A stretch of 64,000 bases of DNA from Flavobacteriales bacterium UBA1986 (GTDB lineage Bacteria; Bacteroidota; Bacteroidia; Flavobacteriales_G; Salibacteraceae). The stretch is from the NCBI GenBank assembly GCA_002336245.1, contig DDDG01000027.1:1-64000 (forward strand). The letters are read 5' to 3'. This document shows, one piece after another, positions 8,679 to 17,351 of the stretch; the first letter of the stretch is position 1; the number at the start of each line of letters is the position of its first letter. The position numbers and the translations under genes are program-made. Below the pieces are notes generated by a model. It was given only the letters and a program-made list of their open reading frames with translations. It was not told the origin of the DNA and did not search any database.

Positions 8679-9990
8679 CACTCAGCTCCTCTATGAGCGC
8701 CGCATATTCATCTCCATGAACTTGCCATTCATGCACCCAAAGGTTGTTTGGATGCCATAGAAGTACGAATTCACCATTATATTTCTGCACCTCATTCTTC
8801 ATTTCCAAACAAGCGGCTTTGAATTCTTCGGTGCTCATTTTGAAACCCAAGGCTGTATCCATCAAGATCAAAGGATGTTCTCGTAAACTGGATTTTCGTC
8901 GTTCTTGAAAATGGTACAAAGAATAGGGGTAGCATACTGAAGAGCGAAAGCCGTAGCCCGAATCGAATCCCAAACTTGAATCTGTTTCAATTTCCTTTTC
9001 TAGGGAGGTTAATGATTCAGGAAATCGGAATTTCAGGTAGTGCTGTCTTCCATCCGCAAGTGATGGAACTGCAAGACGGGCGCGTTTCATTTCCTCCGAC
9101 ATTCGATCTGCGTCAAGGAAAGTATTCCAACCAGGGTGAATTCCAAGTCGATGACCCCTCTCGGCAATGCGATCGATCTCCGCTTGCACTTTTGGGTCGG
9201 AGATGTTGTACCTCCAATCAAACTCACCCTTTTCCATGCACATGAAGTAAAAGCACGATTTGAGATTGTTCTTTTCGGAGACGTCCATGATGAACTCGAA
9301 GGAGTCGTATGGATCTTTTGCATTTCCAGCTCGCACAGCCAGTATCCGCTTTATGGTCTTCAAAAAGACACTCGCGCTCTTCCTTCTTATTATGTCGCCG
9401 CCCAAAGCACGAATCAGTTTGCCCGCCTCGTCGTAACGTCGAAATTGGTCGACGTCGTGGGTGAGGTTCAAACTGTAGTTCCTTTTTTTTCGCTTTTGCT
9501 GAAAGCCCAATTCCTGAAAGGCCGACCAGATCAACTCAAGGTATTCGTTTACCAGGGGCCGTTTTTCCAATCCTGCCTTTTTTACCAATAAGTTAGCAGT
9601 TGGAAATCGTCCATATCGATCGTCTAACGGAGATTCATTTTCTTCTAAACGGGAAAGCAATACAAAGGCTGAGGCGATGAAGTCGGCTTTGAATCTTATA
9701 GAGTTTTCTTCTTTTTCTATTCCGTCTTGCCCAAAAAGAGCATGGCTACCATTGCTTTCACGGAACTGAAGATCTCGTGCATCTGAATGATTTAAGCTTC
9801 GATCCTCCTTATGTTGCGCAAAGTAGAGGTCGGGCATGATGATATTCTTTCCCTCAAACTCAATCCGCCATTCAGCTTCATCGTGCCATTCCAGGTTGTA
9901 GTTCAAGCCATAAAACTCTTCGAAGAGTACATCTAGGATGTACTTCCGCTCGGGCTCAAAATTCTTGAAGGCTTTAACTGTTATGCTCAC
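8668..9990 (-). CDS. Polysaccharide deacetylase-family protein
   Basis: This resembles the Bacteroidota deacetylase-like proteins with an N-terminal accessory domain of about 170 residues followed by an NodB-type barrel. The barrel opens with SLNLTHDVDQF, whose His-Asp pair (about residues 178-179) is the metal-site start motif. It continues with GHRLGIHPGWNTF (His-x3-His-like) and ends with FVLLWHPNNLW. Such enzymes remove acetyl groups from extracellular glycans. The frame is open up to a TTG at 10044, but I prefer the GTG at 9990 (440 aa). Translation from there starts SITVKAFKNFEPERKYIL, which matches the usual beginning of the family (a short strand, then R-K/R-YI), and leaves an intergenic space for the divergent sulfotransferase promoter. 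It overlaps the Wzz-like gene by 11 bp. Confidence 0.78.
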   Translation of the reverse strand: MSITVKAFKNFEPERKYILDVLFEEFYGLNYNLEWHDEAEWRIEFEGKNIIMPDLYFAQHKEDRSLNHSDARDLQFRESNGSHALFGQDGIEKEENSIRFKADFIASAFVLLSRLEENESPLDDRYGRFPTANLLVKKAGLEKRPLVNEYLELIWSAFQELGFQQKRKKRNYSLNLTHDVDQFRRYDEAGKLIRALGGDIIRRKSASVFLKTIKRILAVRAGNAKDPYDSFEFIMDVSEKNNLKSCFYFMCMEKGEFDWRYNISDPKVQAEIDRIAERGHRLGIHPGWNTFLDADRMSEEMKRARLAVPSLADGRQHYLKFRFPESLTSLEKEIETDSSLGFDSGYGFRSSVCYPYSLYHFQERRKSSLREHPLILMDTALGFKMSTEEFKAACLEMKNEVQKYNGEFVLLWHPNNLWVHEWQVHGDEYAALIEELSAKA

Positions 9991-10075
9991 AATGGGCTTT
10001 TCAATTGCCAAAACTAAAGGAGTTCTTCGACTGAGCTCAACCAATCGGTTTCAAATGCACATTTTTGCAGCTCCG

Positions 10076-11020
10076 ATGAACCCAGCATACTTCAATTCAT
10101 TTTTCATTCAAGAGCGAATCAACGAGGTATTGAGTCCTGCTATTTCCTTTTTCGAACCCAAGGAAGTTGAGCCTACTGAAGACTTCGCTCCTTGCTTCAT
10201 CCTTGGGCCAGCACGTTCGGGTTCAACCATGCTCTACCAACATTTGAGCAATCGATATCGCTTTTCTTACATCGACAATCAGATTCATCTCTTTCACAAG
10301 AACTTTCGCTTTGGAGTGAAGCGCAGCTTCAATCGATTCGGACATCGTCCACATCAATCGTTCGGCTCCAATGGAGGACGAACCCACGAACAAGGCTTGC
10401 ATGCGCCAAGCGAATGCGGCCCGTTTTGGTACAATTACCTGGCAAATGGTCAGCGATACTTTGAAGGAAACGAATTGAGTTCGCAACAAATTCACGCGAT
10501 ACGAGAGAACTTCTATTTCCTCTCAAAAACATTCGAAGCTCCCTTACTGGTGAAAAACCTTCTTCTAGCTGAGCGTCTGAAAGTCTTAGTCAAGGTATTT
10601 CCAAAAGCCAAATTCATCATTAACTTTCGAAAGCCTGAGTTTTGCGTTCAATCAATGTTGCTGATGCGTCGTTCGCTTGGAATTGATGAAGAAGCCTCTT
10701 GGTCAGCTATTCCAAAGAATTACCCAGACTTCGCTGATGAAAGTCTTATTCCTCGCCTGGCGCTTCAAATTCATGGCTTGGAAAAACAAATTCTTCAAGA
10801 CATTCCCGCAGAAAACCAGAGCACCATCGTTCATTATGAAGACCTAGATGAGCAGCTTATAGTGAAGCTCGCTGGCTTCATCACTCCTCTTCCTGAAATG
10901 CGAGAAGGAGCTGATTCACCTAAAGTTCATGCTCATCAAGAACAGAAAGTGGACAATTCTGAATGGAAGACAATTATGGAGTCGGTTGAAAAGCTAGATT
11001 GGTCGCATCGAAATGGATAA
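10076..11020 (+). CDS. PAPS-dependent sulfotransferase family protein
   Basis: The N terminus carries the 5'-phosphosulfate-binding loop FILGPARSGSTMLYQHL (residues about 41-57 from the chosen start). A second PAPS-binding region follows (KVFPKAKFIINFRKPEFCVQSML, the helix after the strand giving R...S contacts). The family transfers sulfate from PAPS to sugars or other hydroxyls, so it probably decorates the polysaccharide made here. The frame is open from 9938, but the upstream part overlaps the divergent deacetylase gene and looks like its antisense. ATGs at 10055 and 10076 are the realistic starts. I chose 10076 (315 aa), just after a TTTTTGC run resembling a Bacteroidota -7 box. The 3' end overlaps the next gene by 8 bp. 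Confidence 0.8.
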   Translation: MNPAYFNSFFIQERINEVLSPAISFFEPKEVEPTEDFAPCFILGPARSGSTMLYQHLSNRYRFSYIDNQIHLFHKNFRFGVKRSFNRFGHRPHQSFGSNGGRTHEQGLHAPSECGPFWYNYLANGQRYFEGNELSSQQIHAIRENFYFLSKTFEAPLLVKNLLLAERLKVLVKVFPKAKFIINFRKPEFCVQSMLLMRRSLGIDEEASWSAIPKNYPDFADESLIPRLALQIHGLEKQILQDIPAENQSTIVHYEDLDEQLIVKLAGFITPLPEMREGADSPKVHAHQEQKVDNSEWKTIMESVEKLDWSHRNG

Positions 11021-11957
11021 ACTCGAAATTTTAAAGTCCCTTGGAGAAAAGTTTGATCTCCCCATCTTCTACCAAGACATTTGGTTTGAGAGCTTCGACC
11101 CAGATTCTTGGGATCTGGTTCTTAGCGGCGAAGTAAACGACCCTAAGGCTGTATGGCCTTTCATGAAAAAGAAAAAAATGGGATTTACCAAGATTACCCA
11201 AGCTTGGTTAAACCCTTACGGTGGCCCTTGGCTGTTTTACCCAAAAGGCCAAAAGGACTACGCCCGCATGTCTTTTGAGAAGAAAGTTATTGATGAATTG
11301 TACGGAGCCTTACCCAAGCACGACGCCATTGCGTGCAACCTCTACCCCAGCCTTCAAAATCATTTGCCATTCAAATGGTTGGGCTTCGAGCAAACCACCC
11401 AATACACCTATCTCTTAGACCTCAAATTGACGGAAGAGGAACTGAGAGAAGGTTTGAATGGCAACATTCGCAGGGAGATCAATAAAGCCACCCGAAACGA
11501 AATTGACATTGTTGAGAGCGATGAGCTGGAAGACCTACATCGTTTGAAAATTCTCGACTACGAGCAAAAAGGAATGCCCATTGGCTATTCGTTCGAAGAT
11601 TTCGAGAAACGCTTCCGACCAATACTGATTACCGGAAAGGCTAAAGTGCTTTATGCACTGCAAGATGGCAAGCGCGTATCGGGCATACTTCTGCTTTGGG
11701 ATAAGCATCAAGCCTACTATTTGGTTGGGGCTACGGATCCAAACACGAAGGGAAATGGAATTTTCAGCTTCCTACTTTTCCAAGCGATTTTAGAAGCTCA
11801 AAAACACGTTGACACTTTCAATTTCGAGGGCAGCGTGATTGAAGCGATAGAGAAATTCTTCCGCTCCTTTGGAAGTCGCCAGCAACCTTATCACGTGCTG
11901 AGTAAGTACCAGAACAAAAAGCTCAAAGCTTTAGATCAACTGCGGAAAGGCCAGTAG
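11013..11957 (+). CDS. FemAB/GNAT-like acyltransferase
   Basis: This 314-aa protein resembles the two-GNAT-fold BioF2/FemAB-like family (Acetyltransf_6). Seen are the N-terminal FYQDIWFESFDP segment, GNIRREINKATRNEIDI (the conserved (K/R)R.I.KA region at about residues 150-166), ISGILLLWDKHQAYYLVGATDP and GNGIFSFLLFQAILEA. The last resembles the acetyl-CoA-binding turn and following helix. Family members transfer aminoacyl or acyl groups in cell-wall and exopolysaccharide modification. It overlaps the sulfotransferase gene by 8 bp, so the two are probably co-translated. It converges with the flippase gene with a 22-bp overlap. Substrate is unknown. Confidence 0.75.
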   Translation: MDKLEILKSLGEKFDLPIFYQDIWFESFDPDSWDLVLSGEVNDPKAVWPFMKKKKMGFTKITQAWLNPYGGPWLFYPKGQKDYARMSFEKKVIDELYGALPKHDAIACNLYPSLQNHLPFKWLGFEQTTQYTYLLDLKLTEEELREGLNGNIRREINKATRNEIDIVESDELEDLHRLKILDYEQKGMPIGYSFEDFEKRFRPILITGKAKVLYALQDGKRVSGILLLWDKHQAYYLVGATDPNTKGNGIFSFLLFQAILEAQKHVDTFNFEGSVIEAIEKFFRSFGSRQQPYHVLSKYQNKKLKALDQLRKGQ

Positions 11958-13252
11958 AAGCTTCTTACTTTGAGCTTCTTCCAGACGTAAATGATTCCTA
12001 GAACATTCCACATCACTAAGCTAGCAGAGGTAGCAATTGCAGCTCCTATGGCGCCGTAAAGCGGAATCAAGAGAACATTTAAAACGATGTTGGTCACGGT
12101 AGAAGCCAATACGATTCGATTACCAAGCTTTTCATAACCCGTCATCTGAAGTAGGTTCATTACAGAACCCGCACTTACATTGACTGCTTGGCCAATCAAG
12201 AGAATGAGCAGTGGCAAATAGGAAGCTGTGTACTCTTCCCCAAAAATCGAAAGAGCGAATTCGCCGCCTATTCCCAGCACAACCACCAGCGGAATGCTCA
12301 GGAGAAAGATCATCTTACTTGCCTGGCTTACTGTTCCTTGTAAGGAAGTACGTCCATCCTTGGAATAATCTTCCGCAAATTTTGGAGCTGCCACGGCGTT
12401 CACTGCGAAGAGCGGAATCATGACGAGGTTGGAAATCCTCAGCGCTACATTGTAAAGCCCTACCTCTTCTTCGTTCAGGAAATAGCCCAACATCAAACTG
12501 TCCATCCATTGATTCAGCATCAATAGAGAGCTCGACAAAAGCATTGGAAAAGAAAGGTTGATCAAATCGCGTCGAGAAAAATCCGCTTGTCCTTGGGTGT
12601 GATCAAGCTTGTTGGATTCACGGTACCAAAACCACTGAGAGATGAGAAAAGCGCTCAAAATGGCTAGGAAATAACTGTTCAAGATTGCTCCTTCCGGCTC
12701 AATGGCAAAGTAGATGACGAGAAGAAAGATGAGTGTGAATAGATGAACGGAAGCTTGTTCGAGAAAAACCGAGATTGAGATGGCTTTGAGACCACGTAGA
12801 CTCGCCACGTTGATGTCGCGCCAAACCAAGATGATTACGGAACCCGCAATGGCAAAGAGGTACATACTGCCCTGCAAGTCGGGAAGAAAGCGATCGCCGA
12901 GGATCGGCATTACGAGCAAATAAGCGAACACAATGAGCAAACTCACTCCGATTGAAACGAAAAGGGCATTGCTGTAATCCTTGCGGATTCCAATCACATT
13001 GTTCTTCGCCTTGTTCACAGCCACTCGCTTGATCATGGATTGATGCATTCCAAAACGACCAATGCTGATCATGATCATGAGGACGCTTTGTACCAAGGTG
13101 AAAACCCCGAGTTCTTTGGCTGAAAAATTCCTAGAGATGAACAATACTGTCACAAAGCTCATAAGCAGAGCCAGCGACCGGAGGATCAAAGCGGTCACGC
13201 TTCCTCTCCCCATTTCTGAGTTCATCAATTTTTGTAGAAGTTCCCGGATCAA
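11936..13252 (-). CDS. Wzx-type polysaccharide flippase (MATE/MVF superfamily)
   Basis: This 438-aa protein has twelve to fourteen hydrophobic segments. It begins in the usual way for the family: VTALILRSLALLMSFVTVLFISRNFSAKELGVFTLVQSVLMI (about residues 18-60), where the RNF..ELG..TLV motif follows the first helix. Later landmarks are a second inverted-repeat half starting near SFPMLLSSSLLMLNQWMDSLMLG and a C-terminal pair of helices. Such proteins flip undecaprenyl-linked repeat units to the periplasmic face of the inner membrane. The gene is alone on the minus strand between two plus-strand genes. Its start lies 90 bp from the divergent membrane protein gene. Confidence 0.88.
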   Translation of the reverse strand: MIRELLQKLMNSEMGRGSVTALILRSLALLMSFVTVLFISRNFSAKELGVFTLVQSVLMIMISIGRFGMHQSMIKRVAVNKAKNNVIGIRKDYSNALFVSIGVSLLIVFAYLLVMPILGDRFLPDLQGSMYLFAIAGSVIILVWRDINVASLRGLKAISISVFLEQASVHLFTLIFLLVIYFAIEPEGAILNSYFLAILSAFLISQWFWYRESNKLDHTQGQADFSRRDLINLSFPMLLSSSLLMLNQWMDSLMLGYFLNEEEVGLYNVALRISNLVMIPLFAVNAVAAPKFAEDYSKDGRTSLQGTVSQASKMIFLLSIPLVVVLGIGGEFALSIFGEEYTASYLPLLILLIGQAVNVSAGSVMNLLQMTGYEKLGNRIVLASTVTNIVLNVLLIPLYGAIGAAIATSASLVMWNVLGIIYVWKKLKVRSFYWPFRS

Positions 13253-13315
13253 AATTTTGTGCTTATATCCTCCTAAATGCCGTGCAATACTAAGTCAATC
13301 ACGCCTAGAAATGGC

Positions 13316-13323
13316 TACTTTTG
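13316..13323 (+). promoter_or_regulatory. Putative -7 box TACTTTTG for the 13343 gene
   Basis: The octamer TACTTTTG matches the Bacteroidota consensus TAnnTTTG and lies 20 bp before the ATG at 13343, a usual distance. No clear -33 TTG is present at the expected spacing, so this is a one-element match. Confidence 0.4.
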
Positions 13324-13342
13324 ATTCATAGCGTTCCTCCCA

Positions 13343-15310
13343 ATGAACTCAAGATTCTGGTTAGAAAAAGTTGTACGATTCCGCAAAGACAGTCGAATTC
13401 TGATTGCCGATTTTGTCACTTTTCTAGAACGTAATCTGAGCACAAAGATGCGGCTTCTGGTCTTGCCGATTGTCGGTTTACTCCTAGCCCTTTGGTATCA
13501 TTTGAGCTTCAACCAAACGGAAGCTCCCATTCTTTTGGTATTCCAAATTCTCTCGCTCACACTTTTCTTTTCTGGACTCTTGTACCTCTTAGTGAGCTAC
13601 CTAACCGGGAAAAAGATTCGCTGGCCCAAAACGATTTTGATGGTCAGCTTCGTGAGTTTCACCGCATATTGGCTTCCCCAAGGTTTTGATCTCACCGGCG
13701 AAGGACGGAGGATTCTTACCGCCTGGTATGTTACGGGAGGCTACTTAAATCATATGATGCCGATGAGGATTGGAACCAATCTATCGGCCAGCTTGTGGCT
13801 GCACTTACTGCCGGAGCCGAGCATACTTTGGTCTAGAATGGGGCATTTGGCTGTTGTCTCTGGGATGGTTTACACCTCCTACCGAATTCTTCGCGAGTAC
13901 TTCACGACCAACTTCTTACTGCCTGCAGTATTGATGTCGGGACTGGTATTCACCACGCACTTGGTATACACCGTGAACTACAACGTGCTACCGAGCTTGT
14001 ATTTGTTGGTTGGAATCTATTTCTTGATTCGGAAACCCGGACAACGACTGTCCACAGCATTTGTACGTTACAGCATCAGCAGTTTATTCTTTACACTGGC
14101 GATTCTTTTAAACTTCACCCTCGCGATTTTTATTCCGATTTTCTTAATTGAAGCTGGAATTCGCTTGTTCTCAAAAGAGCGCCAAAAGCTAGTTCCTGGC
14201 CTCATTGGCTTTTTCATTGGAACAGCTTCCGTCCTCGTCCTCGTTTGGCTCACACTCATCTCTCTCAACATCGACGGCCTTTTCTGGTTGCGTTTGGGAG
14301 CCGTTCAGGAAAATAATTTGACAATGGCCGTGAATGCAGGGAACGCAACTTACAGCCACAGCATCGGACGCTTGTTTGAAATCTATTCTGCGCAGTGGAT
14401 TCAGATCATTCCGAAAACACTCATTGGTTCGGCGATTATAGGTTTTTGGATTTACGTCTCGATTCGCACCAAACGTTACTGCCGCTTCTTCACACACGTA
14501 ATCATTGCCATTGTGGCCCTAGATCAGATGAACCGCATGGAGATGTGGTGGGAGGCCTTATTGGTGGCCTTCAACTCCTTGTTGATTGTCTCCTTATTCT
14601 TGAAATTGAAGTGGCGCAAATACTCCTCCTTAATTCTGTGGGCGCTTGCACTCTACTTTGGAACCTATCTAGGCTCCAACAATGGTTTGGTCAATGTCTT
14701 TTTCTCCGGCGGCAGCCTACTCATCATTCCTGTCTTGCTCCTTCTCATCAAGGACAAAATGTATAAAACCAAAAGACGCTACAAAGGACTTCGTTTCCTC
14801 ACTCTCAGCTCCTTCTTCATCCTTCTCATTTTCACTTTGTACAAACACCGCGACTTGGTTTATCGCGAGGCGCCGAGGGCGGAGCTTTCAACCTTCTTCA
14901 ATACGAGTCAACTCAATGGCATTTGCAGCACTCCAGAACGAGTTCAAGAAATTGATGCCTACTGCGCTTTCCTAGAAGCAAATATCTCTGAAGAAGCCCG
15001 AATCCTGCACGTAAACAAAGTGCCTAGCTTAGCTCTCCTTTCAAAGCGAGCCTATCTTGAACATTGGAAATGGGCGAAGTGGAATCAAACTGAAGAGAGC
15101 TTGCAATCTGAGGAAGGCCCTGAATACATTCTAATCAATCACAAAGATCCAAGAAGTCCTTTGTGGCCAAAGAGTACGACTGAAGGAATCGCGGCCGACA
15201 TGGATTCCTACAACTTCCATGTGGTACTTGTTTCTCAGAGCTACGAAGAAGTATATCGCACCGAAGCTCTTAGTCTTCATAGACGTTTATCAAGCCTAAG
15301 CGAAGATTAA
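13343..15310 (+). CDS. Large polytopic membrane protein, possible glycosyltransferase
   Basis: This is a 655-aa protein with about a dozen hydrophobic segments between residues 33 and 500, then a soluble C-terminal domain of about 150 residues. The first soluble loop (GFDLTGEGRRILTAWYVTGGYLNH, about residues 113-136) lies between helices 3 and 4, the place of the catalytic loop in GT-C lipid-linked-sugar transferases of the ArnT/GT39 type. However, I do not see an unambiguous DE or DxD pair. The C-terminal part contains YILINHKDPRSPLWP, and the hydrophobic pattern is unlike transporters. Context beside the flippase suggests a periplasmic-side sugar transferase or polymer-related role. Function is not established. 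The stop codon lies inside a 36-bp perfect palindrome. Confidence 0.6.
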   Translation: MNSRFWLEKVVRFRKDSRILIADFVTFLERNLSTKMRLLVLPIVGLLLALWYHLSFNQTEAPILLVFQILSLTLFFSGLLYLLVSYLTGKKIRWPKTILMVSFVSFTAYWLPQGFDLTGEGRRILTAWYVTGGYLNHMMPMRIGTNLSASLWLHLLPEPSILWSRMGHLAVVSGMVYTSYRILREYFTTNFLLPAVLMSGLVFTTHLVYTVNYNVLPSLYLLVGIYFLIRKPGQRLSTAFVRYSISSLFFTLAILLNFTLAIFIPIFLIEAGIRLFSKERQKLVPGLIGFFIGTASVLVLVWLTLISLNIDGLFWLRLGAVQENNLTMAVNAGNATYSHSIGRLFEIYSAQWIQIIPKTLIGSAIIGFWIYVSIRTKRYCRFFTHVIIAIVALDQMNRMEMWWEALLVAFNSLLIVSLFLKLKWRKYSSLILWALALYFGTYLGSNNGLVNVFFSGGSLLIIPVLLLLIKDKMYKTKRRYKGLRFLTLSSFFILLIFTLYKHRDLVYREAPRAELSTFFNTSQLNGICSTPERVQEIDAYCAFLEANISEEARILHVNKVPSLALLSKRAYLEHWKWAKWNQTEESLQSEEGPEYILINHKDPRSPLWPKSTTEGIAADMDSYNFHVVLVSQSYEEVYRTEALSLHRRLSSLSED

Positions 15311-15326
15311 TCTTCGCTTAGGCTTG
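15291..15326. terminator. 36-bp perfect palindrome over the stop codon, probable terminator hairpin
   Basis: Positions 15291-15308 (CAAGCCTAAGCGAAGATT) and 15309-15326 are exact reverse complements with no loop bases to spare. The last four codons and the TAA of the preceding gene lie inside the left arm and the centre. Any transcript through it can form an 18-bp stem (about 14 bp after allowing a tetraloop). It is not followed by a T-run on either side, so it would be a hairpin-type mRNA 3' end or a Rho-assisted stop rather than a classic intrinsic terminator. Confidence 0.6.
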
Positions 15327-15330
15327 TGCC

Positions 15331-15429
15331 AGATCTTTCCAAACTATTTATTAAAGCACATTACTTTTGGAGGGTACTCGCCCGAATCAGACCTGCCTGT
15401 CGGCAGACAGGGATTCGCGCTAGTGGGGG
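15331..15429. repeat. Direct repeat, left copy (with 20-bp palindromic insert)
   Basis: This copy aligns with 16957-17036. The first 60 bp match except at two positions, then an extra 20 bp (15391-15410, CCTGCC..GGCAGACAGG-like, itself an inverted repeat) is present only here. The alignment resumes with GGATTCGCGCTAG and a run of G. Together with the right copy it brackets the T9SS cargo gene. The extra palindrome resembles small dispersed palindromes common in Bacteroidota intergenic DNA. Confidence 0.85.
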
Positions 15430-15439
15430 TTCATTCTTT

Positions 15440-16945
15440 ATGTCAAAACTTGTGATGGAAAACGATTCAGCCAAGAGCCTACCCTTTATTAGTCTTGGGT
15501 TTCTTCTCATGGCTTTATTAATTGGAATCAATTGTAAAGGCCAATCTTCTTGCGCCTATCATCAATTGGTGCCAAATTCCACTATTGCTGATGAAGGGAC
15601 GAGATGCCTAACGACCTTCCGTGATCAGGTATACGTTTGTGGGAGTGAATTGGACTTGACAAGTGGGAATTTGGAGTGTTACATTCTGGAATATGACTCC
15701 TGTGGTGTGGTCCAATCAAGAACGGACTTTCCTTCACCGACCAATACTTTATTCACTTCGATGGGTGTCCTTTCCGATTCTAGTCTTTTTATTACTGCAA
15801 CTATCGTAGACACCACTGAGGGAGCTCCCGATACATATTTGCTTGAATTCAATATTACTGACCACTCCTTCGATACAATGGTTCATTTTGATCACTGGTT
15901 TGATGATCGTTTTCAAAGTGCAATTCTTGTTGGATCTGATATTTATATTGTTGGATATGGCGCTCCCAACGATACTTCGCATATGCAGTCTTTGGTATTC
16001 AAGTATAACCTCCTAACTAAGGACAGTAGCTTCAAGTATTTAGATTTTGGAAAGTACTACTACACAAACAGCATTTTAGCATTGAGTGATTCGAGTGGTT
16101 TTATTATAAGCGGAAGATATTACGATTTAGGTTATTTTGATTCATTTTGCCTTTTCAAGGTGGATACAGGACTAAACCTTGTTTGGAACCGAGAAATTCC
16201 TAAACAAGGCTATCAAGCGGGAGGAATGTCGATTGAGTTTCCTGCAAATACTATTACCACAATAGGATATACAAGTATAGACCCGTCGGAAACGAATACG
16301 ATGCTTATACAATATGATTTTGATGGGACTGCCTTGCGGGATACAACAGTGGACTATTTCCCCAATACGAGTGAATTTTTAATATTTCCTGCCCATTCTA
16401 GGACTGAGCAAGAGCTAATTATTGCAGGAGGAGTTGATGACTCAACAAGGCTTGGTGGATTTACAAGTCCGAACATCCTTGTAATGTCCATAAACGAAGA
16501 CTTAGAAATGATTTGGCAGCACGACTATACCTTGTTAGATGGTCGCACGCATGATTATGCCGTAGATTTTAGTCTTGATTCTCAGGGCAATATTATAATA
16601 GCGGGATATATATTACGCTTTGATTCGTTGAGAAACGATGGTGTTATTCTAAAGCTAGATTCAACTGGTTGTTTGCCTTCATGTTATGTTGGAATTGATG
16701 ATAACAGTGAGGAATTTGATTTTAGAATTTGGTCAAACCCAACAGATGGAAGATTGAATGTCGTAGCAAGTTCAAATCAAACCTTTCAATTTGAGGTCAA
16801 GGATCTATTGGGAAAGCTTGCTTCGTCTGGCGAAGGACGAGGTCATAGAATTATTGATTTGAGCACGCTCAATTCTGGGGTGTACTTTATTCAGTTGAAA
16901 ATTCAGGATAAGGTTTGGAGTCGAAAAATCATCCTCGATGATTAA
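15440..16945 (+). CDS. Secreted protein with T9SS type A sorting domain
   Basis: The frame is open from 15326, but the first part lies in the bracketing repeat. The ATG at 15440 (501 aa) gives a normal signal peptide (hydrophobic FISLGFLLMALLIGIN, then a cleavage site near KGQSS). The ATG at 15455 is an alternative. The body (about residues 45-420) is a repetitive beta-rich region with recurring strands such as YILEYDSCG, YLLEFNITD, LVFKYNLLT, ILVMSIND and VILKLDSTG, suggesting a beta-propeller of delta-60/SBBP type. The final 75 residues are a T9SS CTD: FRIWSNPTDGRLNV, FEVKDLLGKL, LNSGVYFIQLKIQDK, SRKIILDD. T9SS moves such proteins across the outer membrane. The coding sequence looks more AT-rich than its neighbours, which fits acquisition as a cassette. 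Confidence 0.85.
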   Translation: MSKLVMENDSAKSLPFISLGFLLMALLIGINCKGQSSCAYHQLVPNSTIADEGTRCLTTFRDQVYVCGSELDLTSGNLECYILEYDSCGVVQSRTDFPSPTNTLFTSMGVLSDSSLFITATIVDTTEGAPDTYLLEFNITDHSFDTMVHFDHWFDDRFQSAILVGSDIYIVGYGAPNDTSHMQSLVFKYNLLTKDSSFKYLDFGKYYYTNSILALSDSSGFIISGRYYDLGYFDSFCLFKVDTGLNLVWNREIPKQGYQAGGMSIEFPANTITTIGYTSIDPSETNTMLIQYDFDGTALRDTTVDYFPNTSEFLIFPAHSRTEQELIIAGGVDDSTRLGGFTSPNILVMSINEDLEMIWQHDYTLLDGRTHDYAVDFSLDSQGNIIIAGYILRFDSLRNDGVILKLDSTGCLPSCYVGIDDNSEEFDFRIWSNPTDGRLNVVASSNQTFQFEVKDLLGKLASSGEGRGHRIIDLSTLNSGVYFIQLKIQDKVWSRKIILDD

Positions 16946-16956
16946 TGGTTTGACCA

Positions 16957-17036
16957 AGATCTTTCCAAACTATTTATTAAAGCACATTACTTTCGGAGGG
17001 TACTCGACCGAATCAGGGATTCGCGCTAGCGGGGAG
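16957..17036. repeat. Direct repeat, right copy
   Basis: About 80 bp starting AGATCTTTCCAAACTATTTA. It is nearly identical to the left copy at 15331-15429 (three mismatches by eye) apart from the 20-bp palindrome missing here. It begins 12 bp after the stop of the T9SS cargo gene and ends just before the ParE gene. No flanking target-site duplication or transposase is visible. Confidence 0.85.
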
Positions 17037-17048
17037 GTCAGTTTTGTA

Positions 17049-17351
17049 TTATTTTACATGTTGATCAACATCCATCTTTTGATGCAAGATTCTAATGATC
17101 TCAATAACGTCCTCTGGCAATTTTCTGTAAAAAATTAGGTGAGATTTTACAATGCTAGTTCTGTAACCGATTCTAATGTGCTCTGCTGATTTTCCTATAT
17201 TAGGATTCTCGCTTAGAAATCTGAATTCATCGATTAGAAGTTTGTAGTATCTGTCTGCTTGTTCTATCGACCACTTATTGAAAGTATAAAGCCAAATGTT
17301 TTCTAAGTCTTCAATGGCTTTCGAAGTGATGTGATATTTAGGTTTCGTCAT
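17049..17351 (-). CDS. parE: ParE/RelE-superfamily toxin
   Basis: This 100-aa basic protein has the ParE fold order: KYHITSKAIEDLENIWLYTFNKWS (strand, then long helix), QADRYYKLLIDEFRFLSENPNIGK (second helix) and beta-strands RIGYRTSIVKSHLIFYRKLPEDVIEIIRILHQKMD. ParE toxins usually poison DNA gyrase; RelE relatives cleave mRNA. The YRTSIVKSHLIFYR and IIRILH strands are characteristic of the ParE branch. The start overlaps the antitoxin stop by 4 bp, the standard operon order (antitoxin first). The pair sits beside the repeat-bracketed cassette, a frequent place for toxin-antitoxin modules. Confidence 0.9.
   Translation of the reverse strand: MTKPKYHITSKAIEDLENIWLYTFNKWSIEQADRYYKLLIDEFRFLSENPNIGKSAEHIRIGYRTSIVKSHLIFYRKLPEDVIEIIRILHQKMDVDQHVK

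Noticed and set aside
14189..14497. Antisense frame of about 100 codons in the 13343 gene
   Set aside because: It is a shadow of the membrane protein on the opposite strand, with unnatural composition and no start context.
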